A stretch of DNA of 64,000 nt from Bifidobacterium anseris. Lineage in GTDB: Bacteria > Actinomycetota > Actinomycetes > Actinomycetales > Bifidobacteriaceae. Positions within the stretch are counted from its first letter, which is position 1; the number at the start of each line of letters is the position of its first letter. The notes under the pieces are model-generated. The model saw nothing but the letters and a program-made list of their open reading frames with translations. It was not told the DNA's origin and searched no databases. The stretch is from the NCBI RefSeq assembly GCF_002860345.1, contig NZ_NMYC01000001.1:186001-250000 (forward strand), in the 5' to 3' direction. This document shows positions 29,037 through 38,841 of the stretch, one piece after another. Made by a program: the position numbers and the translations under genes.

Positions 29037-31259
29037 TCAGACGACGCGGATCGTCACCGTCGTCGGTTCGCCGTCCTTCGTGCGCTTCGGCACGTCGGTG
29101 CCGGCCGCCGGATCCTGGCTTTGGACGAGGTGCAGCACCTCCGCGCCGGCGAGCGGCCTTTCGATCTTGACCTTGAAGCCGAGCGCCTCGAGCTCCTTGC
29201 GCGCCTCGTCCGTCGATTTGCGGACGACGTCGGGCATCTTCACGGTCTCCGGGCCCTTCGAGAGCGTCACTGTGACCGAATCGCCCCAGTGCAGCGTCGA
29301 TCCGGCGTCCTGTGAGGTGTAGAGGACGCGGCCCGCGGCGACGCTGTCGCTGTACTCCTCGTTGAACGTGACCTCGAGCTTGTCGTCCTTGAGAGTCTTC
29401 TGCGCGTAGTCCTTCGTCTGGCCGATCAGATCGGGCATCTGCACCGGCATCGGCCCCTTGGACAGCACGACGTCGACGGTTTCGTTGTGCGCGATCGTCG
29501 TGCCTGCATCCGGCGTAATGCTGATGATCATGCCCTGCGGCACGTCGAGCGACCATTCGTCGGTGTCGTCCGCATGCTTGACGTGTTCGATGCCGGCCTG
29601 CTTGAGCGCGGCGAGCGGATCGTCCGACGATGTGATGTCCTCGGGGATCGTCACCTGCTGCACGCCGAGCGAGACGACGACCCTGACCATCTGCTCGTGG
29701 CGTTTGCTCACATGCGCGTCGACGTAGGCCGGATCGGTGGAGATGATGTCGCCTTCGGGCACGTCGTCGCTGTGGGCCTCGCTCACCGCATAGTGGATGT
29801 CCGCGATGTCGAGCGCGCTTTTGTACTGCTTCCAGTCCACGCCGGTGATCTTGCATGGCGCGTTCTGCTCACACGTGAGTCCCTCGGGCTTCGGCATCGT
29901 GTTGTAGCTGCCGGGGCCCGCGTAGTACCACCACGCCCATGCGCCGCCGGCGCCGAGCACGGCGAGCACCGCCACGATGATGCCGATGATGAGGCCGACA
30001 TGGCGCTTGCGGCGCGGCTGCATCGCCGTCGGGCTGTCATCGCCCGCCGGGGGACGCCCATCCGTGGGGGAGGACTTCGGCATCGCGATCGTGCTCGTCG
30101 GATCGTTGTTCGCGCGCGGCGCCATGCCGCTGTGCATGCGCGCCATCGGCTGCGCCGGCGACCCCGGATGGACGTCGGAAGCCGGCTGTGTGCTGGGTGT
30201 TGATTGTGTGCTGGGTGTTGATTGCGCGCCCGACGTCGGTTGTGTGTGGGGTGTCGATTGTGCGTTGGGCGTCTGCTGCGTGCCGGGTGTCTGCTGCGCG
30301 TTGGGCGCCGGCGTGGGCATGTTCGCGGCGTTCGCGGCGAGCGCTGACATCGCCGTCGTCGCCTGCGGCTGTGCGGACGGGTCGTAACGGTAGCGCAGCG
30401 CGTCCGGCGGCAGCGTGCGCATGAGCTCCTGAAGTCGGTCGAGTGCGACCGACGCGTCGGCGGGACGGTCGGACACGTCGCGGTTCGTCAGGCTGGAGAT
30501 GAAACGGGCGACGCGCGGGTCGATGCCGGTGCACACCGTCGCGACCGACGGCACGTTCTCGTTGACGTGCTTGAAGACCATCGTCACCGGATTGTCGGTC
30601 TGGAACGGCACGCGGCCGGCGAGCATCTCCCAAGCCATGATGCCGACCGAGTAACAGTCGCCCTGCGGCAGCGCCTCGTTGTCGCTGATCATCTCCGGCG
30701 CGAGGTACGCGGCCGTGCCCAGCAGCATGCCGGTCGACGAGAGCGTGGCCTGCGAGATCGCCTTCGCGAGGCCGAAATCGGTGATCTGGACGCGCCCGCG
30801 GTTGTTGATCAGGATGTTCTCGGGCTTGATGTCGCGGTGCACGACGCGCGCCGCATGCGCCGCCGCGAGTCCGCTGAGCGTCTCGGCGACGACGCGCAGC
30901 GTCTCGCGCACGCTGAACGTGCGCTTGCGCTGCATCTCGGCGCGCAGGTTGACGCCCTTGACGTATTCCATGACGAGGTAGTCGAGGCCGTCGTGCTCGC
31001 CGGTGTCGTAGACCTGCACGATGTTGGGGCTCGCGATCGAAGCGGCTGCGTTCGCCTCGCGGTGGAACCTCGCGATGAACTGCTCGCGGTACGGTCCCTG
31101 CGCGAGCTGCTGATGCATGATCTTGATCGCGACGTCGCGGCCGAGCCTGACATCCACCGCCTGATAGACGGTGGCCATGCCGCCGTCCGCGATCTTGCGC
31201 ACGATGCGGTAGCGGCCGTCGACGAGCCTGTCTTTGGGCATATCCTGCGCTTCACTCAT
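29037..31259 (-). CDS. pknB: Ser/Thr protein kinase with PASTA domains (PknB-like)
   Basis: Membrane kinase that senses cell-wall fragments and tunes wall synthesis and division. 740 residues: a Hanks-type kinase domain (about 17-285; IADGGMATVYQAV, AIKIM, VVHRDIKPENILI, ITDFGLAKA), a linker with a TP/TQ/SQ-rich hexapeptide repeat (about 315-365), a membrane helix (about 420-445, VGLIIGIIVAVLAVLGAGGAWAW) and about four PASTA repeats. The linker DNA shows an 18-bp-type repeat. TAGAAT at 31322-31327 is a likely promoter. The paired FHA protein at 49291 is a conceivable phosphorylation partner, which is only inference. Confidence 0.93.
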   Translation of the reverse strand: MSEAQDMPKDRLVDGRYRIVRKIADGGMATVYQAVDVRLGRDVAIKIMHQQLAQGPYREQFIARFHREANAAASIASPNIVQVYDTGEHDGLDYLVMEYVKGVNLRAEMQRKRTFSVRETLRVVAETLSGLAAAHAARVVHRDIKPENILINNRGRVQITDFGLAKAISQATLSSTGMLLGTAAYLAPEMISDNEALPQGDCYSVGIMAWEMLAGRVPFQTDNPVTMVFKHVNENVPSVATVCTGIDPRVARFISSLTNRDVSDRPADASVALDRLQELMRTLPPDALRYRYDPSAQPQATTAMSALAANAANMPTPAPNAQQTPGTQQTPNAQSTPHTQPTSGAQSTPSTQSTPSTQPASDVHPGSPAQPMARMHSGMAPRANNDPTSTIAMPKSSPTDGRPPAGDDSPTAMQPRRKRHVGLIIGIIVAVLAVLGAGGAWAWWYYAGPGSYNTMPKPEGLTCEQNAPCKITGVDWKQYKSALDIADIHYAVSEAHSDDVPEGDIISTDPAYVDAHVSKRHEQMVRVVVSLGVQQVTIPEDITSSDDPLAALKQAGIEHVKHADDTDEWSLDVPQGMIISITPDAGTTIAHNETVDVVLSKGPMPVQMPDLIGQTKDYAQKTLKDDKLEVTFNEEYSDSVAAGRVLYTSQDAGSTLHWGDSVTVTLSKGPETVKMPDVVRKSTDEARKELEALGFKVKIERPLAGAEVLHLVQSQDPAAGTDVPKRTKDGEPTTVTIRVV

Positions 31260-31343
31260 GCTTGATCCGTCGTATCCCTTACCCGAAAAGCTGTGCGGCC
31301 GTGAAGGCCGATGACGACGTCATTCTACATGGTGGTGTGCTTC

Positions 31344-32432
31344 TCATGCGCGCGCCGACTGAGGGATGAACCGCGCGCAGATCGCGGTCAGGCGCGCGGT
31401 GCGTTCGGCGTCGAGTCCCATCGCGTCGATCGCGTCGCACGCGCGGTTCCACATCTCCTCGATGCGCGCGTAGGAGCGGTCGATCGCGCCGGTCGAGCGC
31501 ATGAGCGCCGTGACGCGTTCGACGTCCGACGCCCCGCGCCGGCGCTTCGCGTAGATGCGCGTGAGCTCGCGCGCCTCCTTCGGCGAGGCGGCGCGCAGCG
31601 CGTCCGACAGCAACACCGTGCGCTTGCCTTCGCGGATGTCGCCGCCGACGGGTTTGCCGGTCTGGCTCGACGAGCCGATGACGTCGATGAGGTCGTCGGC
31701 GAGCTGGAAGGCGACGCCGAGCGGCCAGCCGATCGCCATCGCATGGCGCGCCGCCTCCTGCTGGTCCATGCCGGCGGAGAGGAACGCGAGTTCGAGCGGC
31801 GCGATCGTCGTGTAGCTCGCCGTCTTCCAGCGGAACACCTCGTAGGAGGCCTTGCCGAGCCGGTCCGGATCATTCAACGGCATCCGCTCGATCGCCAGGT
31901 CGAGCACCTGGCCGATCTCCACTTCGTGATGCATCGTGATGAACGTGCGCCGCAGATCCCTCGCCTGCGGGATGTCGAGCCGCTGGCTCGCGTCGTCCAT
32001 GATCGCCGTGCAGGCGGTGGCGAGCAGATCGCCGAGCATGACCCCGAGTCCCCGGCCGATCGCCTCGCTGTGCGTCGCCTGTTCGAGCGCGCGGTGCGCC
32101 GACGGCTTGCCGCGCCGCAGATCGGCGTCGTCGATGATGTCGTCGTGCACGAGCGCCGCCGTCTGGAACACCTCGATCGCGCAGGCAATGTCGAGCATCG
32201 CGCAGCGGCGAGCCTCGCCAGCGTCCGGCGCGAACAGATCGTAGGTCTCGAGCGCGAGCAGCGCGCGCAGCCGCTTGCCGCCTTCGCTCGAGACGACGGC
32301 CTGGTCGATCGTGCGTTCGAGCGTGTCGTCGAGCTCCGGGGGGATGTCGGCCTGCCGGGCCAGTCCCGCGTATTCGCGCACGAGCGCGCCGATTCGCGAT
32401 TCGATCTGCTGCAAGTCAGTGGAGGGGCTCAT
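31344..32432 (-). CDS. Polyprenyl (isoprenoid) diphosphate synthase
   Basis: Chain-elongating prenyltransferase giving precursors of carriers or quinones. 362 residues with the first aspartate-rich motif VHDDIIDDADLRRGKPSAHR, FQLADDLIDVIG as the second, and GGKRLRALLAL for isopentenyl diphosphate binding. The product chain length cannot be set from sequence alone. Two starts are possible: an ATG at 32441 and one at 32432; the latter overlaps the stop of a small upstream reading frame on the same strand (ATGA). No clear ribosome site precedes either. Confidence 0.9.
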   Translation of the reverse strand: MSPSTDLQQIESRIGALVREYAGLARQADIPPELDDTLERTIDQAVVSSEGGKRLRALLALETYDLFAPDAGEARRCAMLDIACAIEVFQTAALVHDDIIDDADLRRGKPSAHRALEQATHSEAIGRGLGVMLGDLLATACTAIMDDASQRLDIPQARDLRRTFITMHHEVEIGQVLDLAIERMPLNDPDRLGKASYEVFRWKTASYTTIAPLELAFLSAGMDQQEAARHAMAIGWPLGVAFQLADDLIDVIGSSSQTGKPVGGDIREGKRTVLLSDALRAASPKEARELTRIYAKRRRGASDVERVTALMRSTGAIDRSYARIEEMWNRACDAIDAMGLDAERTARLTAICARFIPQSARA

Positions 32433-32554
32433 AGCTGCCATTCACCCACAGCGTTGCGACAATCGCAGGCGTTCCATGATGGCTGACGGCGATCGCATCG
32501 GCGATCTTCGACGGCCATCGTCGGCGCCCCGGGCGTGGCGGATTTCCCCGTGCG

Positions 32555-32587
32555 CGAATTGTGGATAACGGTACCGTCCGTACACAT
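32555..32587. repeat. 33-bp element, copy 2 (polyprenyl synthase/DUF4192 divergent region)
   Basis: Matches the copy in the recA leader at 30 of 33 positions, including TGTGGATAA at 32560-32568 (complement of a DnaA box). It lies between divergent genes, 129 bp before the gene starting at 32716. Confidence 0.8.
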
Positions 32588-32715
32588 GCCCCCGTTCGGC
32601 TGGACGCCGCCGGTGCGCCTTGGCGAGAGTGGAGACGCGTCCGGTTCCGTGTGGATCCGGACGCTCGGCCGACGCGGCCGGAACAACAGGCCCGACACGA
32701 TGAACGGAGGCAATG

Positions 32716-33477
32716 ATGGGCAGCTACAACGAGGAGACCAAGCGCAACGAGACGACGATGGACGAGAACATCGAGTCGACCAACCGTGACGCATCGATCG
32801 GGACGGCGGAGGCCGTCGGCACGCTGTTCGTCCCGCTCGAGGGATTCGAGCCGGACGAGGATCGGATCATCGACGAACGCGACGCCGAGCGCTGCCAGAC
32901 GCTGCACGAGCGCTACCGCGAGCGCTGCCGCGACCGCGGCCCCGACGAGGCGACCGGCGAACGGTTCGCCGAGGTGTGCGCCGACTGGCTCGCATGGCTC
33001 GACGCCGACGACTTCGACCCCTTCGACTGCGAGGCGGAGCGGCTGTGCGCGCTCGCGGTGCTGATGACCGATTCGCTCGCCTCGCGCGACGCGCTCATCA
33101 TGACGCTCGTCGCGCCCGGCGACACGCACGACGCGGCGGATTTCGCCGGCTTCGCCGTCCATCCGCACGCGCCCGGCAACGCGGCGCGCATGGAACGCGA
33201 ACTCAATGCGGCGTTCACAGCGCAGGAGCCTCCCGACGTCGAACGCATCCTGCGCGGCGTCGAGATCTGCGAGCGCGCCGCGCAGATTGTGCCCGACGCC
33301 TTCGCCGCGCATCCACTCGCCGTCGCCTCCTACGGGATGTGGTGGACCGGCGACGCCCGTGCGCTTAAGACGGCGGCGCACGCGATCATGCTCGACGAGG
33401 GGATGCGTCTGGCCGGCATCATCCTGACGGCGTTGCTGCGCGGCGTCGCACCGCAGTGGCTGGAGACGCGCCCGTGA
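32716..33477 (+). CDS. DUF4192-like protein
   Basis: 253 residues, acidic, no membrane helix or signal. The C-terminal region (PLAVASYGMWWTGDARALKTAAHAIMLDEGMRLAGIILTALLRGV) resembles the end of DUF4192 proteins, which occur in actinobacteria near the principal sigma factor, as here. The N-terminal part is less typical, and the assignment is moderate. GGAGG lies 5 nt before the ATG at 32716; the ATG at 32713 is too close. The function is unknown. A hairpin follows the stop. Confidence 0.7.
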   Translation: MGSYNEETKRNETTMDENIESTNRDASIGTAEAVGTLFVPLEGFEPDEDRIIDERDAERCQTLHERYRERCRDRGPDEATGERFAEVCADWLAWLDADDFDPFDCEAERLCALAVLMTDSLASRDALIMTLVAPGDTHDAADFAGFAVHPHAPGNAARMERELNAAFTAQEPPDVERILRGVEICERAAQIVPDAFAAHPLAVASYGMWWTGDARALKTAAHAIMLDEGMRLAGIILTALLRGVAPQWLETRP

Positions 33478-33493
33478 CGCGGCCGACGACATG

Positions 33494-33522
33494 CGCGGGG
33501 ACGTGGAATAATCGTCCCCGCG
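33494..33522 (+). terminator. Hairpin after DUF4192-like gene
   Basis: A perfect 10-bp stem (33494-33503 with 33513-33522) with a 9-nt loop; no long T tail. Confidence 0.7.
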
Positions 33523-33628
33523 ACATGGTTAACTCACTTAGTGCGCGACTTGCCCTTGCCGCAACTATGCCTTCGCGAAGGGAGGCGGCCCGGGCGTCGC
33601 ATGATCATGAGCGAGCAGGAGGAACAGT

Positions 33629-35089
33629 TTGGCCACGAAGCGAACGGCGAACACCACGGGCAAGTCGGAAGACAAGGACACCTCCACCGTCGAAGGCGCC
33701 TCCGCCAAGAAGGACAAGAAGGAGACGGCGGGCAAGCCGGCGAAGCGTACGCGCAAGAGTACGTCCTCCGCGTCGGGCACGCGCAAGGCCGCGGCGAAGA
33801 AGAAGTCCGCATCCACCGAGGCCACGAAGCAGCCGCGCAAGGCCGCGGCGAAGAAGAGCGCGAAGAAGGAGACGGCCAAGCGCGCCGCGCAGCCCGAGGA
33901 CGACGAGGACGTGATGCTCGACGAGGACGACGAGCAGATCGACGAGGAGAGCCTCGACCTCGACGAGGACCTCGATGACGTCGATGACCAGGACGAGGAC
34001 GACGACGAGGACGAGGACGAATCGGAGCCCGAGCCCGAGGAGGACGAGGACGACGAGGAGAAGAAGCCCGAGGAACCCAAGGAGAAGGGCGCCTTCGTCG
34101 TGCGCGACGACGATGACGACGAGACGCTCGCGCCGACCGGCACGAACCCGCGCCGCCGCGTCGTCACGACGGGCGCGACCGCCGATCCGGTCAAGGACTA
34201 CCTCAAGCAGATCGGCCGCGTCTCGCTGCTCAACGCCGAACAGGAGGTCGACCTGTCCGAACGCATCGAGGCCGGCCTGTATGCGCAGCACCTGCTCGAC
34301 ACCGAAGGCGACAAGCTCGACTTCAAGCGCAGGCGCGAGCTCAAATGGGCGGCCGCCGACGGCAAGAAGGCGAAAGACCATCTGCTTGAGGCGAATTTGA
34401 GGCTCGTCGTTTCGCTCGCCAAGCGCTACACGGGACGCGGCATGCTCTTCCTCGACCTGATTCAGGAAGGCAACCTCGGCCTGATCCGCGCCGTCGAGAA
34501 GTTCGACTGGAAGAAGGGCTTCAAGTTCTCCACCTACGCAACCTGGTGGATCCGTCAGGCGATCACGCGCGCGATGGCCGACCAGGCGCGCACGATCCGC
34601 GTGCCGGTGCACATGGTCGAGGTGATCAACAAGCTCTCGCGTGTCCAGCGCCAGATGCTGCAGGACCTCGGCCGCGAGCCCACGCCGGACGAGCTCGCGC
34701 GCGAACTCGACATGCCGGTCGAGAAGGTGCAGGAGGTGCAGAAGTACGGGCGCGAGCCGATTTCGCTGCACACGCCGCTCGGCGAGGACGGCGATTCGGA
34801 GTTCGGCGACCTCATCGAGGACACCGACGCGATCGCGCCGTCGGACGCCGTCGCCTTCTCGCTGCTCCAGGAGCAGTTCCGTCAGGTGCTCGAGACGCTC
34901 TCGCCGCGCGAGGCGGGCGTCATCAAGATGCGCTACGGCCTCGAGGACGGCCAGCCGAAGACGCTCGACGACATCGGTCGCGTCTACGGCGTGACGCGTG
35001 AACGCATCCGCCAGATCGAGTCGAAGACGATGTCGAAGCTGCGCCATCCGTCGCGTTCGCAGACGCTGCGCGACTTCCTCGACCAGTGA
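33629..35089 (+). CDS. rpoD: Principal RNA polymerase sigma factor (RpoD/SigA)
   Basis: Housekeeping sigma factor. 486 residues. Residues 1-90 are Lys/Ala-rich and 90-165 highly acidic, a disordered head usual in actinobacterial SigA. Then come region 1.2 ([24 protein letters not shown]), region 2 ([58 protein letters not shown]), region 3 and region 4 with [11 protein letters not shown]. It begins with TTG at 33629, preceded by GGAGGAACAGT; the only in-frame start near a ribosome site. Confidence 0.97.
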   Translation: MATKRTANTTGKSEDKDTSTVEGASAKKDKKETAGKPAKRTRKSTSSASGTRKAAAKKKSASTEATKQPRKAAAKKSAKKETAKRAAQPEDDEDVMLDEDDEQIDEESLDLDEDLDDVDDQDEDDDEDEDESEPEPEEDEDDEEKKPEEPKEKGAFVVRDDDDDETLAPTGTNPRRRVVTTGATADPVKDYLKQIGRVSLLNAEQEVDLSERIEAGLYAQHLLDTEGDKLDFKRRRELKWAAADGKKAKDHLLEANLRLVVSLAKRYTGRGMLFLDLIQEGNLGLIRAVEKFDWKKGFKFSTYATWWIRQAITRAMADQARTIRVPVHMVEVINKLSRVQRQMLQDLGREPTPDELARELDMPVEKVQEVQKYGREPISLHTPLGEDGDSEFGDLIEDTDAIAPSDAVAFSLLQEQFRQVLETLSPREAGVIKMRYGLEDGQPKTLDDIGRVYGVTRERIRQIESKTMSKLRHPSRSQTLRDFLDQ

Positions 35090-35141
35090 CAGCAATCTGA
35101 GCAACGGTGCGGCGGCCCGCTCAGGTCGGCCGCCGCAGCAC

Positions 35142-35174
35142 AAGAGCGCGGGCCATGCGGCTGCGCGCTCTTTT
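35142..35174 (+). terminator. Terminator after rpoD
   Basis: A stem AAGAGCGCG/CGCGCTCTT (35142-35150 with 35164-35172), partly pairing further inward, then TTTT. Confidence 0.82.
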
Positions 35175-35192
35175 GCGTGCAACCTTGACATG

Positions 35193-35220
35193 ACCTGCAT
35201 GACAGAACCTGCATGACAGA
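35193..35220 (+). repeat. Tandem 14-bp duplication before parE
   Basis: ACCTGCATGACAGA occurs twice end to end (35193-35206 and 35207-35220), 39 bp before the parE start. A TTGACA hexamer lies just upstream (35185-35190). Confidence 0.85.
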
Positions 35221-35259
35221 CGGGCGGCCCGCGGCCGCCGCAACCCAGGAAGGCGGAAG

Positions 35260-37590
35260 ATGGCGAAGAAAGACTACGGCGCCGACTCGCTGACGGTCCT
35301 CGAAGGCCTCGACGCGGTGCGCAAGCGCCCCGGCATGTACATCGGCACGACCGACACGCAGGGCCTCATGCACTGCCTGTGGGAGATCATCGACAACGCC
35401 GTCGACGAGGCGCTCGCCGGTGCGTGCACGCACATCGTCGTCACGCTGCACAAGGACGGCTCGGTCGAAGTCGCCGACAACGGACGCGGCATCCCGGTCG
35501 ACGTCGAGCCGAAGACGAAGCTCACCGGCGTCGAGGTCGTGCTCACGAAGCTGCACGCCGGCGCGAAGTTCGGCAACGCCTCCTACAACGCGGCCGGCGG
35601 CCTGCACGGCGTCGGCTCGTCAGTCGTCAACGCGCTGAGCTCGAGGCTCGACGTCGAGGTCGACCGCAACGGCAACACGTATCACATGGCCTTCCATCAG
35701 GGGCATCCGGGCGTCTACACGGACGCCGACCCGGCGCATCCCTCGCCGGACGCCCCGTTCAAGAAGACGCGCAAGAACCGGCCGACCGAACTCGAGATCA
35801 TCGGTCACGTCAAGCCGAAGACGACTGGCACACGTATCCGCTACTGGGCCGATCCGGAGATTTTCAACGACACGGCGCGCTTCGACTACGATCAGCTCAT
35901 CGACCGTGTGCGCCAGACGAGCTTCCTCGTGCCGGGGCTCAAGATTGACGTCGTCGACGAACGCATTGAGGCGACCGGCGACGAGCGCGTCGACGCGCTC
36001 ATCGAGGACGACGTCGACGTCGCGCAGGCCGCGCAGGCGGAGACCGACGAGGATGAGAACGCCGCGATCGAGCGTGCCGAGGCGGGCGACGACGCGATCG
36101 CGCGCACCGAGGCCGAGCAGGCGCAGCAGGAGGCGAACGCGGGTGTCGCGACGACGCTCGAGGCCGAGGTCGCACCGTCGTCCGCGGCGCCGACGCCGGG
36201 GCATCGGCGCGTCGAGGAGTTCCGCCACACCGGCGGCGTCGTCGACTTCGTCGACTTCCTCTCACATGGCGAGCCGATCTCGAACATCTGGAAGATCACC
36301 GGGCAGGGCACCTACCATGAGGAGACGCAGGCCGTCGACGAGCACGGCGACCTGCACGCGCAGGACATCACACGCGAATGCGACGTCGACATCGCGCTGC
36401 GCTGGGTCAACGGATACGACACGACGATCCGCAGCTTCGTCAACGTCGTCGCCACGCCCGGCGGCGGCATGCACGTCGACGGATTCCTCAACGCCGTCAC
36501 CAGGCAGGTGCGCAAGGCCGTCGAGGACAATGCGCGCAAGCTCAAGGTGAATCTCAAGGACGCGAAGATGAAGGTCGAACGCGACGACATCCTCGCCGGC
36601 CTCGTCGCCGTCGTCACCGTGCGTATCGCCGAACCGCAGTTCCAGGGGCAGACGAAGGACGTGCTCGGCACCGCACAGGTCAAGCCGGTCGTCACGCGCA
36701 TCGTCGACAAGCAGTTCTCCGAGATGATCACCGGCGCCAAGCGCGGCTACAAGGAGCAGTCGTCGCGCGTGCTCGAGAAGATCGTCGGCGAGATGCACGC
36801 GCGCATCCAGGCGCGCAAGACGAAGGAGGTCGCACGCCGCAAGACGGCGCTCGAATCGGCGAGCATGCCGCCGAAGCTCTCCGACTGCCAGCCGGGCAAC
36901 GACGACGTCGCCGAACTGTTCATCGTCGAGGGCGATTCGGCGCTCGGCACGGCGAAGGCGGCTCGCAACTCGGCGTTCCAGGCGCTGCTGCCGATCCGCG
37001 GCAAGATCCTCAACGTGCAGAAGGCGTCGCTCGCGCAGATGCTGTCCAACAAGGAATGCGCGGCGATCATCCAGGTCGTCGGCGCCGGGTCGGGCGCCTC
37101 CTTCGACCTTGCGCAGGCGCGCTACAACAAGATCATCATGATGACCGACGCCGACGTCGACGGCGCGCACATCCGCACGCTGCTGCTGACGCTGTTCTAC
37201 CGCTATATGCGTCCGCTCATCGAAGCCGGCCATGTGTATGCGGCCGTTCCGCCGCTGCACCGGATCGCGCTGACGGGGTCGCGCAAGGGCGAATACATCT
37301 ACACGTACTCCGACGACGAACTCGCCGGCAAGCTCGAACAACTCGATCGCGACCACATCGGCTACGCCGACGACATCCAACGCTACAAGGGTCTGGGCGA
37401 GATGGACGCGAACCAGCTCGCCGACACGACGATGGACCCGCGCACGCGTCTGCTGCGGCGCATCCGCATGGAAGACGCCGAGCGCGCGAGCGCGATCTTC
37501 AGTCTGCTCATGGGCGACGAGGTGCCGCCGCGCAGGCAGTTCATCGTCGACAACGCCGACGACTTCGACCGTTCGAAGATCGACACCTGA
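35260..37590 (+). CDS. parE: DNA topoisomerase IV subunit B (or second gyrase-type B subunit)
   Basis: ATPase subunit of a type IIA topoisomerase, pairing with the A subunit at 46452-49106. 776 residues: GHKL ATPase motifs (EIIDNAVDEALAG, DNGRGIPVD, GGLHGVGSSVVNALS), the transducer, and the TOPRIM domain with VEGDSALGTAKAARN, PIRGKILNV and DADVDGAHIRTLLL. There is an acidic Ala/Glu-rich insertion at about residues 240-310, which makes it longer than most ParE. The name parE is preferred because gyrB is expected near the origin. AGGCGGAAG precedes the ATG. Confidence 0.93.
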   Translation: MAKKDYGADSLTVLEGLDAVRKRPGMYIGTTDTQGLMHCLWEIIDNAVDEALAGACTHIVVTLHKDGSVEVADNGRGIPVDVEPKTKLTGVEVVLTKLHAGAKFGNASYNAAGGLHGVGSSVVNALSSRLDVEVDRNGNTYHMAFHQGHPGVYTDADPAHPSPDAPFKKTRKNRPTELEIIGHVKPKTTGTRIRYWADPEIFNDTARFDYDQLIDRVRQTSFLVPGLKIDVVDERIEATGDERVDALIEDDVDVAQAAQAETDEDENAAIERAEAGDDAIARTEAEQAQQEANAGVATTLEAEVAPSSAAPTPGHRRVEEFRHTGGVVDFVDFLSHGEPISNIWKITGQGTYHEETQAVDEHGDLHAQDITRECDVDIALRWVNGYDTTIRSFVNVVATPGGGMHVDGFLNAVTRQVRKAVEDNARKLKVNLKDAKMKVERDDILAGLVAVVTVRIAEPQFQGQTKDVLGTAQVKPVVTRIVDKQFSEMITGAKRGYKEQSSRVLEKIVGEMHARIQARKTKEVARRKTALESASMPPKLSDCQPGNDDVAELFIVEGDSALGTAKAARNSAFQALLPIRGKILNVQKASLAQMLSNKECAAIIQVVGAGSGASFDLAQARYNKIIMMTDADVDGAHIRTLLLTLFYRYMRPLIEAGHVYAAVPPLHRIALTGSRKGEYIYTYSDDELAGKLEQLDRDHIGYADDIQRYKGLGEMDANQLADTTMDPRTRLLRRIRMEDAERASAIFSLLMGDEVPPRRQFIVDNADDFDRSKIDT

Positions 37591-37591
37591 T

Positions 37592-37624
37592 CCGTTGACG
37601 GCGCCGCAGCGGCGCCGTCAACGG
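37592..37624. terminator. Bidirectional hairpin overlapping the glycosyltransferase stop
   Basis: A perfect 14-bp stem (37592-37605 with 37611-37624) and 5-nt loop between convergent parE and the glycosyltransferase gene, covering the latter's stop codon. Confidence 0.85.
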
Positions 37625-38769
37625 CGGCGGTCGGCGATCGCGCGCCGGTAGACCTCCTCGAGACGGTCGGCGACGCTACCCACATCGTAACGTGCCAGCA
37701 GGCGCAGCTCGCGCTCGTGCAGCGCCTGCGCCCAGTCGGGGTCGACAAGCGCGCGGCGGATGCGGTCGGCGAGCACGCGCGCATGGTCGGCGCCGACGTC
37801 GAAGAGCGCATCGTCGTCGCCGAGCAATGTGGAACGATAGCCGGGATTGTCCCCGGCGAGCGTGACGCCGGCGCCCGAGGCGATCGCCTCGAGCAGCACG
37901 ATGCCGAAGGATTCGCCGCCGGTGGCCGGGAAGACGGCGACGTCGGCGCTCGCGAGCAGCGCCGGTTTGTCCTCCTCCTCGACGAAGCCGAGGAACTCGA
38001 TCGGCGTGCGCAGCGCCTCGGCGCGGCGTCTGCATTCGTCGAGCAGCGGCCCCTTGCCGGCGAATTTGACGTGGAAGCCTTCGGGGAACATGTCGTGCGC
38101 CTCGCCATAGGCGATCGCGTCGAGCAGCAGTTCGGCGCCTTTGCGCGGCACGAACCGTCCGAGGAACACCGCAAGGTGTTCCTCGGATGACGACGGCCCG
38201 GTCCGTCTCGCGGCCCGGGCCGCGCCGGCGAGCTTGTCCACATCGACCGGGTTGGGGATGACGACGCCGCGCACGTGCGCGGTCTGTTCGGCATAGCGCG
38301 CGGCGACCTGCGAGACGGCGACGACCTCGTCGACGCGGCGGTGCGTCGACGCGTTGATCAGGCCGAGCAGACGGCCGCCGACGCGCGACGCCAGATCGGC
38401 CGAGGCGATATGGTAGGTCGCGACGACGCCGGTGTGGCGGGAGGCGGCCGAAAGCACACGTCCGGCCATGAACGGGCTGTAGGGCGCCTGCACATGCAGG
38501 ATGTCGAAATCATGGGCCGCGAGCGTCTCGCGGATCCTCGCACGCTTCGCCGGCAGCGGGATGCGCATGCGGTTGCCGTTGAAGCGCACCATGACGTTGC
38601 GGGAGAGCGGATGGGTGTTGGGCACCGGCGAATCGTGCGTCTCACCGACGAGGTAGTGCACGTCGTGGCCGCGGCGGCGCAGCTCCTCGCCGATTGTGAC
38701 GATATGCTGCTGCACGCCGTCGAGCACGTCGAGCGTGTCATCGAAGACGAATCCGATGGTCAAAGGCAT
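37618..38769 (-). CDS. Glycosyltransferase family 4 (GT4, PimA/mannosyltransferase-like)
   Basis: 383 residues in the GT-B fold. The N-terminal half carries FVFDDTLDVLDGVQQHIVTIGEELRRRGHDVHYL (acceptor side), the hinge has YHIASADLASR, and the donor-binding half has VFLGRFVPRKGAELLLDAI, LGFVEEEDKPALLASADVAVFPATGGESFGIVLLEAIASGAGV, the EX7E-type motif. It could be a phosphatidylinositol mannosyltransferase or another lipid-sugar enzyme. TAGACT sits 7 nt before the ATG at 38769 with no ribosome site; an upstream ATG at 38874 looks non-coding. The MFS gene diverges from it. Confidence 0.87.
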   Translation of the reverse strand: MPLTIGFVFDDTLDVLDGVQQHIVTIGEELRRRGHDVHYLVGETHDSPVPNTHPLSRNVMVRFNGNRMRIPLPAKRARIRETLAAHDFDILHVQAPYSPFMAGRVLSAASRHTGVVATYHIASADLASRVGGRLLGLINASTHRRVDEVVAVSQVAARYAEQTAHVRGVVIPNPVDVDKLAGAARAARRTGPSSSEEHLAVFLGRFVPRKGAELLLDAIAYGEAHDMFPEGFHVKFAGKGPLLDECRRRAEALRTPIEFLGFVEEEDKPALLASADVAVFPATGGESFGIVLLEAIASGAGVTLAGDNPGYRSTLLGDDDALFDVGADHARVLADRIRRALVDPDWAQALHERELRLLARYDVGSVADRLEEVYRRAIADRRR

Positions 38770-38841
38770 AGGCGACAGTCTATGTCCCCGAAACGACCGA
38801 GAGGGTGAGAGAGACGGATCTGGATTTTCTTGCGGAGGGAA

